Below, in pieces: positions 17,115-25,944 of a DNA stretch of 64,000 nucleotides. The stretch spans positions 4,392,501 to 4,456,500 of the forward strand of contig NZ_CP027860.1 in NCBI RefSeq assembly GCF_003015185.1. The letters are read 5' to 3'. The first letter of the stretch is position 1, and each line of letters starts with the position of its first letter. A program made the translations under genes and the position numbers. The notes under the pieces were generated by a model. The model ran no database searches and had not been told where the DNA came from. It saw only the letters and a list, made by a program, of their open reading frames with translations. Source of the stretch: Ahniella affigens (GTDB lineage: Bacteria > Pseudomonadota > Gammaproteobacteria > Xanthomonadales > Ahniellaceae).

Positions 17115-18524
17115 TCAAATCGAGTAGTACATCTGGAATTCCAGCGGATGCGTGGCCGCGCGGAACTTGGTCACTTCCTGCATCTTCAGTTCGATGTAGC
17201 CATCGATCATGTCGTCGGTCATCACACCACCGGCCTTCAGGAACTCGCGGTCTTTGTCCAGCGCTTCGAGGGCCTGATCGAGCGAATGGCACACTTGCGG
17301 GATGTTCTTCGCTTCTTCTGGCGGCAAGTCGTACAGGTCTTTGTCCATCGGCGCACCCGGGTCGATCTTGTTGCGGATGCCGTCGAGGCCGGCCATCAGC
17401 AGTGCTGTGAAAGCCAGGTAGCCCGAGTTCATCGGATCCGGGAATCGGATTTCAATGCGACGTGCCTTCGGGCTCGACACCCACGGAATGCGGCATGATG
17501 CCGAACGGTTGCGCGCCGAATAGGCGAGCATCACCGGCGCTTCGAAGCCCGGGACGAGGCGCTTGTAGCTGTTTGTCGTGGAGTTCGTGAACGCGTTGAT
17601 TGCACGGGCATGCTTGAAGATGCCGCCGATGTACCACAGCGCCATCTGGCTCAGGCCGCCGTAGCCATCGCCCGAGAACAGGTTGCTGCCAGCCTTGGCC
17701 AGCGATTGGTGCACGTGCATGCCTGAGCCGTTGTCGCCAACGATTGGCTTTGGCATGAAGGTGACCGTCTTGCCATTGCGGTGCGCGACGTTCTTGATCA
17801 CGTACTTCATGGTCAGGAGCTCATCGGCCTTCTTCACGAGCGTGTTGAACTTGGTGCCGATTTCGCACTGACCCGCGGTGGCGACTTCGTGATGATGCAC
17901 TTCGACATCAAGGCCGCAGGCTTCGAGCACTTTGCACATTTCGCCGCGCAGATCGCCAAACGAGTCGACCGGAGCAACCGGGAAATAGCCGCCCTTGACG
18001 CCCGGACGGTGGCCGGAGTTGCCGGCTTCGAACGTCTTGTTCGAGCTCCATGCGGCTTCTTCGGATTCAATCTCGAAGCTCGCTGCGTTCATGCTGTTCT
18101 GCCAGCGCACGCTGTCGAAAATGAAGAATTCCGGCTCCGGCCCAAAGAAGGCGCTGTCGGCAATGCCGCTGGCCTTGATGAACGCTTCGGCGCGCTTGGC
18201 GGCCGAGCGCGGGCAGCGCGAGTAGGCTTGCATCGTCGACGGTTCGAGCACGTCGCAGACGAGATTCAACGTGGCGTGCTCGGTGAACGGATCGAGCACG
18301 GCACTGCCCGGGTCGGGCATCAGCACCATGTCGGATTCGTTGATGCCTTTCCATCCCGAGATCGACGAACCGTCGAACATCTTGCCGTCTTCAAAGAACG
18401 AGGCATCGACCAGTTTGGCCGGGAAGGTCACGTGATGCTGCAAGCCGCGCATGTCGGCAAAACGCAGGTCGACGAACTCGACCTCGTGATCCTTGATCAT
18501 CTTCAAGACGTTCTCAACGGACAT
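17115..18524 (-). CDS. glnA: Glutamine synthetase, type I
   Basis: 469 residues, the usual length for the dodecameric GSI enzyme that makes glutamine from glutamate, ammonia and ATP. Seen are the N-terminal beta-grasp region with FDGSSISGW (near 50), the metal ligands in [12 protein letters not shown], the ATP-binding [16 protein letters not shown] (near 260), and [19 protein letters not shown]. The adenylylation site Tyr is in DLYDLPPEE (near 395), so regulation by GlnE is expected. AAGGAG precedes the ATG at 18524. Upstream lie a sigma-54 promoter and an NtrC-like site, and downstream a strong terminator, so the gene is monocistronic. glnL/ntrB and ntrC are not adjacent. Confidence 0.97.
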   Translation of the reverse strand: MSVENVLKMIKDHEVEFVDLRFADMRGLQHHVTFPAKLVDASFFEDGKMFDGSSISGWKGINESDMVLMPDPGSAVLDPFTEHATLNLVCDVLEPSTMQAYSRCPRSAAKRAEAFIKASGIADSAFFGPEPEFFIFDSVRWQNSMNAASFEIESEEAAWSSNKTFEAGNSGHRPGVKGGYFPVAPVDSFGDLRGEMCKVLEACGLDVEVHHHEVATAGQCEIGTKFNTLVKKADELLTMKYVIKNVAHRNGKTVTFMPKPIVGDNGSGMHVHQSLAKAGSNLFSGDGYGGLSQMALWYIGGIFKHARAINAFTNSTTNSYKRLVPGFEAPVMLAYSARNRSASCRIPWVSSPKARRIEIRFPDPMNSGYLAFTALLMAGLDGIRNKIDPGAPMDKDLYDLPPEEAKNIPQVCHSLDQALEALDKDREFLKAGGVMTDDMIDGYIELKMQEVTKFRAATHPLEFQMYYSI

Positions 18525-18569
18525 GATGCACTCCTTTGGTGAATGAGGGGATAAGCGCCTGGGGACTGC

Positions 18570-18585
18570 TGCAATCGCCGTGCCA
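18570..18585 (-). promoter_or_regulatory. Sigma-54 promoter of glnA
   Basis: The minus strand reads TGGCACGGCGATTGCA: the -24 element is TGGCAC (18585-18580) and the -12 element TTGCA (18574-18570), a full consensus match with correct spacing. It lies 45 bp before the start codon. Confidence 0.92.
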
Positions 18586-18646
18586 AGTATTTTTATTCAT
18601 TACAAACAATACGTTATTGATATTCCCGGACATTCTTTACGCCTGC

Positions 18647-18665
18647 TTGCACCAAGCCGGCGCAA
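18647..18665. promoter_or_regulatory. NtrC-type enhancer site upstream of glnA
   Basis: The dyad TTGCACC-N5-GGCGCAA matches the NtrC consensus closely. It is centred about 95-100 bp upstream of the expected start site, as at glnAp2 of enterics. A weaker GC-rich dyad (CACGGT/ACCGTG, 18692-18707) further upstream may be a second site. Confidence 0.7.
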
Positions 18666-18760
18666 TTTGCCGGGAAGCTGGATGTCGCTGCGCACGGTTT
18701 TCACCGTGTTGCCGGTGGGCTTCTGTTAGGGTCAAGGTCGCAGAATCGCAGGAGAAGCCC

Positions 18761-19033
18761 GTGAGCAAAATCGTGAAGCTGGTTATTGGCCTGGCGATCG
18801 TCGCCGGAATCGCCGTGGTGACCAACCCAAGTCCGGAGCGGCATCGGGATCAAATCAAGTCGCAGTTGTCGGAACGGTCGACGCTGTCGAAGGTGTTGCT
18901 CGTGGGTCCACTGACGGCGTTTGCATCGAACTATCACACGCTGGGCGTGATGTCCTACACAACGGTCAATGAGCGGACGGTGTCGATCGGCGCGTTTGGC
19001 GTGGTCGTGGTGTTGGACAAGGGCGAGGATTGA
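18761..19033 (+). CDS. Small membrane-anchored protein, DUF4359-like
   Basis: 90 residues from a GTG at 18761, preceded by AGGAG (18750-18754). The N-terminal segment KLVIGLAIVAGIAVVTNPS is a membrane anchor or signal. The mature part ends in FASNYHTLGVMSYTTV and VSIGAFGVVVVLDKGED. The TNPS motif and the shape resemble DUF4359 membrane proteins. The longer open frame upstream overlaps the glnA control region and is unlikely to be translated. It is transcribed divergently from glnA; function unknown. Confidence 0.65.
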   Translation: MSKIVKLVIGLAIVAGIAVVTNPSPERHRDQIKSQLSERSTLSKVLLVGPLTAFASNYHTLGVMSYTTVNERTVSIGAFGVVVVLDKGED

Positions 19034-19084
19034 TCGCGGCTCGGTCTTCTGCCGCTGCTGATGGCTTGTCGCAAGGTTGAACCT

Positions 19085-19107
19085 CACCCCGGATCAAGTC
19101 CGGGGTG
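19085..19107. repeat. CACCCCGGA palindromic repeat
   Basis: Arms CACCCCGGA and TCCGGGGTG enclose TCAAG. Identical or near-identical hairpins occur at 54065-54087 and 54178-54200. Confidence 0.75.
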
Positions 19108-19240
19108 ACGCCAATAGGCGTTGCGGACATCAGGCGAGCAGGAGCTATTGTCGCCATGCCGGCGAAGGTCGGCGTCCAGGGCAAACTTGCGAGGCGGCCG
19201 GGACCATTGGTTTTTGCGGGAGGGCCAGTCGCACCGAAGA

Positions 19241-19534
19241 TGCGCTTATTCGCGCATCAAACGGTCAGTGACGATGCGCGATTTTCACGACGGCACAGTG
19301 TGGCAAGTAGCCCTCTCCCCAGCCCGCTCCCACTCGCGTGGGAGTCCAGCCGCCCCTCTGGTGCGCTTATTCGCGCATCAAACGGTCAGTGACGGTAGGC
19401 GATTTCCACGACGGCACAGTGTGGCAAGTAGCCCTCTCCCCGGCCTTCTCCCACTCGCGTGGGAGAGGGAGCGCTGCCTCCCCCGCGATCGCGGGGGAGG
19501 GCCCGGGGCGGGGGTTACTGGCGGTCAGAATCGT
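19241..19534 (+). repeat. Family A modular repeat, two units
   Basis: Two direct units, each starting GCGCTTATTCGCGCATCAAA and running through GTGTGGCAAGTAGCCCTCTC to a CTCCCACTCGCGTGGGAG palindrome. The second unit adds the CCTCCCCCGCGATCGC palindrome and the end block GGTTACTGGCGGTCAGAATC. Confidence 0.88.
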
Positions 19535-19627
19535 CACCAACCGCAACTGATTGGTTCGCACAACCAATGGGTTATTACGTGTTTGACGGGAGGTCCTTTG
19601 AGCCCGAAATAGACTTGCCGCAAGCTT

Positions 19628-19656
19628 GTTTCGCGCCTGAAGGCGCTCCCACAATG
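19628..19656. repeat. REP-like palindrome
   Basis: TTTCGCGCCTGAAGGCGCTC is a variant of the REP family clustered at 16755-17003. It is single here. Confidence 0.6.
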
Positions 19657-19782
19657 TTGCCTCTCCCACAAAGATGCCTCTCCCCGCAAATGGCGCGCCG
19701 ATCGACTGACAACAGGCCATCCGACCCATGTCATCGCTATCACCACCCTGGCACAATCGCGGTTTTCCCGGAGATCGCCCTT

Positions 19783-21099
19783 ATGAGTCAGCAACTCGCC
19801 GCGCTCTACCCCGCACATTTGCAATCGGTGATGGCCGCCGCGACGCGCGCGCTCGAACTTGGCGGGTATGATCACTTGCTGATCCCATCCGGGATTCTCA
19901 CCTACCGGTTTTTAGATGATCGGCCCTACCCGTTCGCGGTCAATGCGCAGTTCAAGTACTGGCTGCCGCTGACGCAACACACCGATTGCTGGATTCATTT
20001 CACGCCCGGTGCCAAGCCGGTGTTGGTGTATTGCCAGCCGGATGATTACTGGCATATCCCGCCGTCGCCGCCGAGCGGGTTTTGGGTGAACCACTTTGAT
20101 ATCCGTCTGATCAGCGACCCGGCAGATGCAGTCAAACATCTTCCGACATCCGGCCGTCTCGCCATTATCGGCGAGGCCAATGCGGCGCTGCCTGGCCTGA
20201 CGCCCAACAACCCGGAAGTCGTGATCAATGCGCTGCACTGGGCGCGTTCGGCCAAGACCGACTATGAACTGGCCAACATGCGTCTTGCGTCGAAGCGCGC
20301 CACCAACGCCCACCGCGCTGCCGAACACGCGTTCCGCCAGCGCGGCTCCGAGCTCGATATTCATCGCGCCTACTTGGCCGCCTCGGGTCACAACGAGTTT
20401 GATCTGCCGTACACCAATATCGTCGCGCTGAACGAACACGGCGCCACGCTGCACTACCAGTACCAGGACGCGCGCGTCCCGACTGAGCACCACGCCTTTT
20501 TGATCGATGCGGGTGCCGAAGTGAACGGCTACGCCGCCGATATCACGCGCACCTACAGCTTTGCCGATGCCGAGTTTGGCGAGCTCATCGCGGCGGTCGA
20601 TCAGGCCCAGTTGGCACTCTGCGATCAGGTGCGCACCGGCGCGTCATACCCAGGCATCCACCTCGATACGCACCGCCATGTCGCACAGATTCTTGCTGAT
20701 CACGGTTACGTGAACATGAGCGTTGAGGCCATGCTCGAGCAGCGCATCACCAGTACCTTTTTCCCACACGGCGTCGGGCACCCACTGGGCCTCCAAGTCC
20801 ATGATGTGGCGGGCTTCCAGGAGTCCGAAACCGGCGGCTTCATTGCTCGCCCCGACGGTCACCCGTATCTGCGCATGACACGCACGCTTGGCGAGAACTT
20901 CGTCGTGACGATCGAGCCGGGCCTCTACTTCATCGATACTCTGCTGAAGAAACTGGCGGCGACCGAGCACGGGAAGGCGCTGAATTGGGACAAGATCGAG
21001 CGCATGAAGAAGTTCGGCGGTGTTCGCATCGAGGACAACGTGCGCGCAACCAGCAACGGGCCCGAGAACCTGACTCGCGACGCGTTCGCGGGAGTTTGA
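19783..21099 (+). CDS. pepQ: Xaa-Pro dipeptidase
   Basis: 438 residues of the M24B metallopeptidase family, which cleaves dipeptides ending in proline in the cytoplasm. The C-terminal pita-bread domain has all metal ligands: the two Asp in LIDAGAEVNGYAADITRTY, His in FFPHGVGHPLGLQVHD, Glu in TIEPGLYF and Glu in GGVRIEDNV. Length and N-terminal domain match bacterial PepQ (E. coli about 443). The ATG at 19783 has GGAG 9 bp upstream; the longer frame runs into a repeat and is rejected. A Rieske ferredoxin gene follows after 2 bp. Confidence 0.94.
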   Translation: MSQQLAALYPAHLQSVMAAATRALELGGYDHLLIPSGILTYRFLDDRPYPFAVNAQFKYWLPLTQHTDCWIHFTPGAKPVLVYCQPDDYWHIPPSPPSGFWVNHFDIRLISDPADAVKHLPTSGRLAIIGEANAALPGLTPNNPEVVINALHWARSAKTDYELANMRLASKRATNAHRAAEHAFRQRGSELDIHRAYLAASGHNEFDLPYTNIVALNEHGATLHYQYQDARVPTEHHAFLIDAGAEVNGYAADITRTYSFADAEFGELIAAVDQAQLALCDQVRTGASYPGIHLDTHRHVAQILADHGYVNMSVEAMLEQRITSTFFPHGVGHPLGLQVHDVAGFQESETGGFIARPDGHPYLRMTRTLGENFVVTIEPGLYFIDTLLKKLAATEHGKALNWDKIERMKKFGGVRIEDNVRATSNGPENLTRDAFAGV

Positions 21100-21101
21100 A
21101 C

Positions 21102-21422
21102 ATGGGCGATTCTTGGACTCGCGTCTGCGCTGCGGGCGAACTGCTGCCCGATGAATATCGCGTCGTCGACGTCGATGGCGTCCTGATCGCCGTCTACAAC
21201 GTCGGCGGCCAGTATTACGCGATCGAGGATGTGTGTACCCATGATGGCGGCGAGCTCGCGTCAGGCGATCGCAATGGCTTTGTATTGACTTGCCCACGCC
21301 ACGGCGCGCAGTTTGATCTGCGCACGGGTGAGGCCTTGTGCGCACCGGCCTACTCGCCAACTGCGTGCTTTCCGGTCAAAGTGGAACAAGGCGCGGTGTG
21401 GACGCGGGATGACCGCTGGTAG
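21102..21422 (+). CDS. Rieske [2Fe-2S] ferredoxin
   Basis: 106 residues. The Rieske cluster motifs are CTHDGG (near 47) and CPRHGAQFD (near 65), i.e. CxH...CxxH. This size is typical of the ferredoxin component of non-haem dioxygenases or of SUF-linked Rieske proteins. GGGAG lies before the ATG, 2 bp after the pepQ stop, so the two are translated from one mRNA. No oxygenase or reductase gene is nearby, so the electron partner is unknown. Confidence 0.9.
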   Translation: MGDSWTRVCAAGELLPDEYRVVDVDGVLIAVYNVGGQYYAIEDVCTHDGGELASGDRNGFVLTCPRHGAQFDLRTGEALCAPAYSPTACFPVKVEQGAVWTRDDRW

Positions 21423-21483
21423 TTCGCGTTAGCAACTGCGCTCATCAAACGTCAATCGAGGTGTTGCTGTGATTCCAGCGAAC

Positions 21484-21688
21484 CAGACAGCGTGAAAGCC
21501 GTTGGAGTTTGCGGCGCCACCTCATTGCCGTCATCCCGACGACAGTCGGGACCCAGGGCAATCTGGCCGCGGTGCCGCAAGTATTCTGGGTCTCGACTGT
21601 CGTCGGGACGACGCCAACATAGCAAGGCCCCTTGCGATGGCGTCAGACGCCAGGAATGCAGCCGCCAAAGTCGTTTTCACACAGCCTG
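21484..21688. mobile_element. 205-bp MITE-like element, copy 2
   Basis: Same length and plan as 13981-14185. The left end CAGACAGCGTGAAAGCCG has diverged; the right end, read inward, is CAGGCTGTGTGAAAACG. The inner palindrome uses TCATCCCGACGACAGTCGGG. Diverged ends suggest an old insertion. The DNA from 21689 to 21862 adds only a short fragment of repeat family A (TTTGATGCGCGAATCAGC). Confidence 0.78.
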
Positions 21689-21862
21689 GAAAGCTGGAAT
21701 CCAAGTTCCGGGGCGATCTGTGTGCGAAAGTGAAGAGGGATGCCAGCTTTTGCTGGCATGACGCAGGAGGCAGGACCTCCGGTCCGGGCCATTTATTTTG
21801 ATGCGCGAATCAGCCCAACGTCGCTGCAACCACAACACTGACAGCACGCGCCGACGCGGCAC

Positions 21863-23518
21863 TCACTCGAATTCATCCACAAACAAATCACTCCCACTGC
21901 CTCGGGTCAACACGCGCAGGCGTGCCCCCGAAGCGGCGAACACTTCCGCCGCGCCGTCGGGCCAAACCACTTTGAGCCGACGTTGCACTTGCGCCGCCGT
22001 CCAGCCGAAATGCGCTTCGGCGGGATTACTGCCGAGGAACGTGCCGCCAGCTGCAATCACGCGCAGCTGCGTGCTGCCATCGGCGGCGTCTCGAACAATC
22101 CGCGCGCCAATCGCATCCGGGTTGCTACCGGACTGCTTGAGGCGGATCGTCTGGCCTTGACCCGCAAACGGCCCTTGATTCAGAAACAGTCGGCTGGTTC
22201 CTGCCGAGCCAAATAGGTTCTCGCCCGAGTTCTGCACGAACACATCGATATCGCCATCAGCATCAAAGTCGGTACACAACAAGCTGCGCCCTTGACCCGC
22301 GTCGGCCATACCGTCTGCGGCCGCGGATTCGACAAACGTGCCGTCGCCTTGATTGCGAAACAACCGGATGGTGTCCTGATGAAATTCGGCAGCCATCGCG
22401 CCGAAGAACCCGTTGGTATTCAAGAGATCCAGGTCGCCATCGAGATCGATATCTGCCGCACACGCGCCCCAGCCCCAGCCACCATCGCGCACGCCGGCAG
22501 TCTGCGACACTTCGGTCCAAGTCGCGCCATCGTTGCGGTACAGGCGGTTGCCACTGTGGCCCCAATTGCCATCGGGGTCTTCAGGACTCGTGGGTGTTGG
22601 ATCGAACACGCTGGTGACAAACCAGTCGAGATCACCATCGTTGTCGAGGTCGGCGAGCGCACTGCCCATGCCATTTTCATCCGACGGCAAACCAACTGGC
22701 GCGACCGATGTGAACTGGGCGCTGCCATTGCCTTGAAGCATGCGCGACGTGCCGAAATCTGCAGCCCACAATAGATCCATTCCTGGCACCGCGTCGACAT
22801 CAGCCAACGTGGCGGTGAAGGTGTGATCGGCACCGTGTTGAAGCGCCACACAGCAAGCGCTCGCGGTCACGTCCACGAACTGCCCCGCAGATGGCTGCAG
22901 CCAGATGTGCCCAGGCGAATTGCTGCCGAGACCGGTCAGGTCCATCGTCCAATGTGACTGCACCAAATCGAGCCGTTGGTCGGCATCCAGAAGCCCAGCA
23001 CTGATGCCCCACGTGTCGCGCTGCACACTGGCAAACGGATTCGGAACTTGCCGCGTGAACCCGCCCACGCCGTTGTTGTTCCAGACTTCGGGTGGCGCAC
23101 CCAGGGCACCAAGCAACAAGTCGAGGTCGTTGTCGCCATCCAGGTCGAACAAATACGCGCCGTTATGAATCGCGCCGCCAGGCAAATGGTCGGCAGATAT
23201 TCCCGCATCAACTGGCATGAATTGCGCTTGCCCGTTGTTCTGCAGTACCACCGGCGGCAGAAAATCCGTGTTGGAGCCCGGTCGATACTGCCCGCCGCGC
23301 GTGACGATCAGATCGACGTCGCCATCGCCATCAATGTCGCCTGCAGCGGCCCCACCCGTCATCATCTGCTCACCGCGCCAAAAGCCGTCGGTGAAGCCAT
23401 ACGTCACGGCGGCACCACGGCTGGCAGCCAACTCGACGAACTGCGTGGCACCTGCAGTGCTACAGAACAGACCGAGGCCCATCCAGCACAACGCTCGGGT
23501 GCCGAGGCTGGTCTTCAT
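21863..23518 (-). CDS. Exported FG-GAP/VCBS repeat protein with DEFE tail
   Basis: 551 residues. A signal peptide (to about residue 24, STAGATQ) is followed by repeated calcium-type blades: GDIDGDGDVDLIVTRGG, LFDLDGDNDLDLLLGALG, LADLDNDGDLDWFVTS, AADIDLDGDLDLLN, CTDFDADGDIDVFVQN. This is an integrin-like beta-propeller. The end resembles the ASPIC/UnbV domain (SNPAEAHFGWTAAQVQRRLKVVWPDG), and the protein stops LFVDEFE. Its ATG overlaps the stop of the preceding gene by 4 bp, so it is the third gene of a coupled operon. Likely secreted or surface exposed; ligand unknown. Confidence 0.88.
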   Translation of the reverse strand: MKTSLGTRALCWMGLGLFCSTAGATQFVELAASRGAAVTYGFTDGFWRGEQMMTGGAAAGDIDGDGDVDLIVTRGGQYRPGSNTDFLPPVVLQNNGQAQFMPVDAGISADHLPGGAIHNGAYLFDLDGDNDLDLLLGALGAPPEVWNNNGVGGFTRQVPNPFASVQRDTWGISAGLLDADQRLDLVQSHWTMDLTGLGSNSPGHIWLQPSAGQFVDVTASACCVALQHGADHTFTATLADVDAVPGMDLLWAADFGTSRMLQGNGSAQFTSVAPVGLPSDENGMGSALADLDNDGDLDWFVTSVFDPTPTSPEDPDGNWGHSGNRLYRNDGATWTEVSQTAGVRDGGWGWGACAADIDLDGDLDLLNTNGFFGAMAAEFHQDTIRLFRNQGDGTFVESAAADGMADAGQGRSLLCTDFDADGDIDVFVQNSGENLFGSAGTSRLFLNQGPFAGQGQTIRLKQSGSNPDAIGARIVRDAADGSTQLRVIAAGGTFLGSNPAEAHFGWTAAQVQRRLKVVWPDGAAEVFAASGARLRVLTRGSGSDLFVDEFE

Positions 23519-24468
23519 TCGAAGCCGTCGGAGAACAGTTCCGGCAGGTTCACGCCGGAATCGCCAAACAGTGCATTTGCCCGCTTGAGCGCTTCCAGGT
23601 CACGGGCACCCGTTGTTAGATCGAAGCTCACCACCACCGGCAGTGTGGGCGTCGTGCCGGTGCGGTCACGCGCCAGGGCATACAGGCGATTCGCGCCCGC
23701 ATCGATCATGGCCGGGCCGGCCAGCACAAAGCAGCAACCGGTATCCGTGGGCCCGAGGGGCCCCAAGGTTAGCGACGCGCCGGTGACCAGCAAGGCGACG
23801 TGTGTGCTCAGGTCTGAATCTTGATCGACCAGCGCGTAGAGCGAATTGGATTGCGGATGCTGGACCAACTCGCCAATACGATTCCCGGCAGGAACGGCAA
23901 GCGAGGTCTGCACGCCCGTGTTGGCATCGATGCTCTCCAGGCTCTGCACGGTGCCCACCTGCTTCAGCAGAAAGAAGCGGTCATCGCTTGGTCGAAATGC
24001 CGACACGCCCATCACAAACGGACCCGACAACGGGAGGCTCGTGCCGAACGCAGGCGACGACAGGCTGATCGGCGTGAGCACAGGTTGCTGGTCGGACTCT
24101 CGGATGCTGACGGCAAGCAGCCGGGCGGCGCCACTGGAATCAAGCTCCAGGTGCGTGATCCGATGCCCAGGCACCGACAAGAACGCGCTGTGATTGCCAG
24201 TCGTGCCGTAGTTCAGCAACCGGATCTGAGTGCCCCCGGCTTGTGGTACCGCAAAGTACAGCCGGTTGCTGGCTACATCAACGGCCACCGCATTGCCAGC
24301 AATGGTCACGGCTGGCCCTTCTACCCCAAGCGCGCCAACGTTGATGTTGCTGACTCGTTGACCGGTGCCATCGTCCGTCGGCCCATAGGTGAACACATCA
24401 GCAAGCGACCAACTCCCGATGCCTGCGAGCACGAGCCCACAGAGTAACCGCGATAGAAGCCGGTTCAT
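23515..24468 (-). CDS. Exported beta-propeller-like protein with DGFE tail
   Basis: 317 residues. The signal peptide is MNRLLSRLLCGLVLAGIGSWSLA, and the rest is beta-rich with repeated segments such as DVASNRLYFAVPQ, HPQSNSLYALVDQ and DAGANRLYALARD that look like propeller blades. It ends LPELFSDGFE. No catalytic motif is seen. It is the middle gene of the operon: 3 bp after the S74-domain gene and overlapping the FG-GAP gene by ATGA. Function unknown; co-secretion with its neighbours is inferred from coupling and the shared tail. Confidence 0.8.
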   Translation of the reverse strand: MNRLLSRLLCGLVLAGIGSWSLADVFTYGPTDDGTGQRVSNINVGALGVEGPAVTIAGNAVAVDVASNRLYFAVPQAGGTQIRLLNYGTTGNHSAFLSVPGHRITHLELDSSGAARLLAVSIRESDQQPVLTPISLSSPAFGTSLPLSGPFVMGVSAFRPSDDRFFLLKQVGTVQSLESIDANTGVQTSLAVPAGNRIGELVQHPQSNSLYALVDQDSDLSTHVALLVTGASLTLGPLGPTDTGCCFVLAGPAMIDAGANRLYALARDRTGTTPTLPVVVSFDLTTGARDLEALKRANALFGDSGVNLPELFSDGFE

Positions 24469-24471
24469 GTC

Positions 24472-25674
24472 TCAGTCCTGCGTCAATTCGGCAAGCTTGG
24501 CTTCCAGCGCTCGCAGTCGACGCTCTTGCTCGGCGATCTGCTGATCGCGACGCTGCAACTCGGTATTGAGTTCTTTGACAGCGGCCAACGCGACACCGGC
24601 CATGTCTGAAAGCGAAATCGTACGTTCGTCTTGGCCGAGCCCAAACGCCTGATGAAATTCCTCAGCAACGGGGCCAACATGACGGTCGGTCTCGGGACGG
24701 CCAATGTAGTTCCATTCGCGGATCGGCAAGCCGGCCAGACGCTCCAGCACCGAACGACCATCGACATCCACAAAGCCCTCTTTGCTGGTTCGGCTGGACA
24801 ACTGCGTGATCGCGCCGCGTGCCGTCACATTGCCGTCGCTGTCGACCTCGAAGCGAACCTGTTCGGTCGATGGGTAGGCGGTATTGCTCACGCGCAAGGA
24901 AGCATCCGGCGTGCCCACCAGGACGGTCTCACGAACATCCAGATTGGCCGTCGCGCCGGCCCCGGTGATGGCCACGCCAGCCGCGGAGATGTCAACGGCG
25001 GAGTTGGCCGCACCAGGCCGGATGCGGAACGGCAATCGTGATCCTGCGGTGACATCGCGGACGAAGAAGTTGGCTTCGTTACCGGCAACATCCCAGGTTT
25101 GTGCCGTGAAACCGCTGGCATTGGTCTGTTCGAGACGCATGCCTGGCGTGTTCCCAGTCGTTATCTGTAGATCCAGTGCCGGCGTTCCCGTGCGCAAGCC
25201 GATGCGGCCGTTGGGATCGATGAACAACGAATTGGTGGGCGCACCCGCCATCACGGTGAAGGGCGTTTTGGCACCGGTGATATCGTCAATCGAAAACCGG
25301 TTGGCGGCGTCTGAGGTTGTATCGTTGGCAGTCAACTGCCAGTCGTTGGCGGGAAAGTTGCCGGTGGACGTATCGTCGAACTTGATCCGCAGGTTGTTTT
25401 CCTTCAGGCGGATGGTGTCGAAGCCAAAGTCCTCGTTGTTGACACAATCAAAGCCAAAGCAACCGGAACCCTGAACGACTAGATCATCGGCGATGACATT
25501 GTCCTTGCTCGGCACATCGCGATCACTGCCAGCAGCCTGCAGCCCAGGCAAGGGCGCCAGCGCCTGTGCTTGGGGCTTCGGCTGCACGTGCTCGGCTCGA
25601 CCATCCATTGTTTCGGCACCAGCGTGAGCCGAAAGCAGGGTCATCATCGACAGCATCAGACAAGTTCGTTTCAT
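24472..25674 (-). CDS. Exported protein with C-terminal S74 chaperone domain
   Basis: 400 residues with a signal peptide (MKRTCLMLSMMTLLSAHAGAE). The middle is beta-rich and resembles bacterial tail-fibre-like proteins (VVQGSGCFGFDCV, IRLKENNLRIKFDD, NRFSIDDITG). The C-terminus has the intramolecular chaperone/peptidase S74 pattern: LSSRTSKEGFVDVDGRSVLE, then PIREWNY, HVGPVAEEFHQAFGLG, DMAGVALAAVKEL, then a coiled coil. S74 domains trimerise the upstream stalk and usually cut themselves off. GGAG supports the start at 25674. It is the first gene of a three-gene operon of exported proteins and ends AELTQD, without the DGFE tail. Confidence 0.85.
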   Translation of the reverse strand: MKRTCLMLSMMTLLSAHAGAETMDGRAEHVQPKPQAQALAPLPGLQAAGSDRDVPSKDNVIADDLVVQGSGCFGFDCVNNEDFGFDTIRLKENNLRIKFDDTSTGNFPANDWQLTANDTTSDAANRFSIDDITGAKTPFTVMAGAPTNSLFIDPNGRIGLRTGTPALDLQITTGNTPGMRLEQTNASGFTAQTWDVAGNEANFFVRDVTAGSRLPFRIRPGAANSAVDISAAGVAITGAGATANLDVRETVLVGTPDASLRVSNTAYPSTEQVRFEVDSDGNVTARGAITQLSSRTSKEGFVDVDGRSVLERLAGLPIREWNYIGRPETDRHVGPVAEEFHQAFGLGQDERTISLSDMAGVALAAVKELNTELQRRDQQIAEQERRLRALEAKLAELTQD

Positions 25675-25944
25675 GGTGTGCTCCATCGCGTCTATGTCGG
25701 GCGCGCAAGGCGCCGCATTGGCAGGATTCGCCAGGCCGGGCAGTTGTGCAAGAAGATTCTGGCCCCGTTGACCCAGCCTTGTGCGCAGAATCCAATCCCA
25801 TGGCCGCATTATGGTACGGATTGGCTTTTCTGGAACGATTTTTGCCCGGAGCCGGGGAAAATTCATGGTTCATCCACGATTGCGCCGGTGCTAGCCAGCC
25901 CCAAGTCGTAAGCCTGATAGACTAGGAGGTTTCTGGAACCCGCC

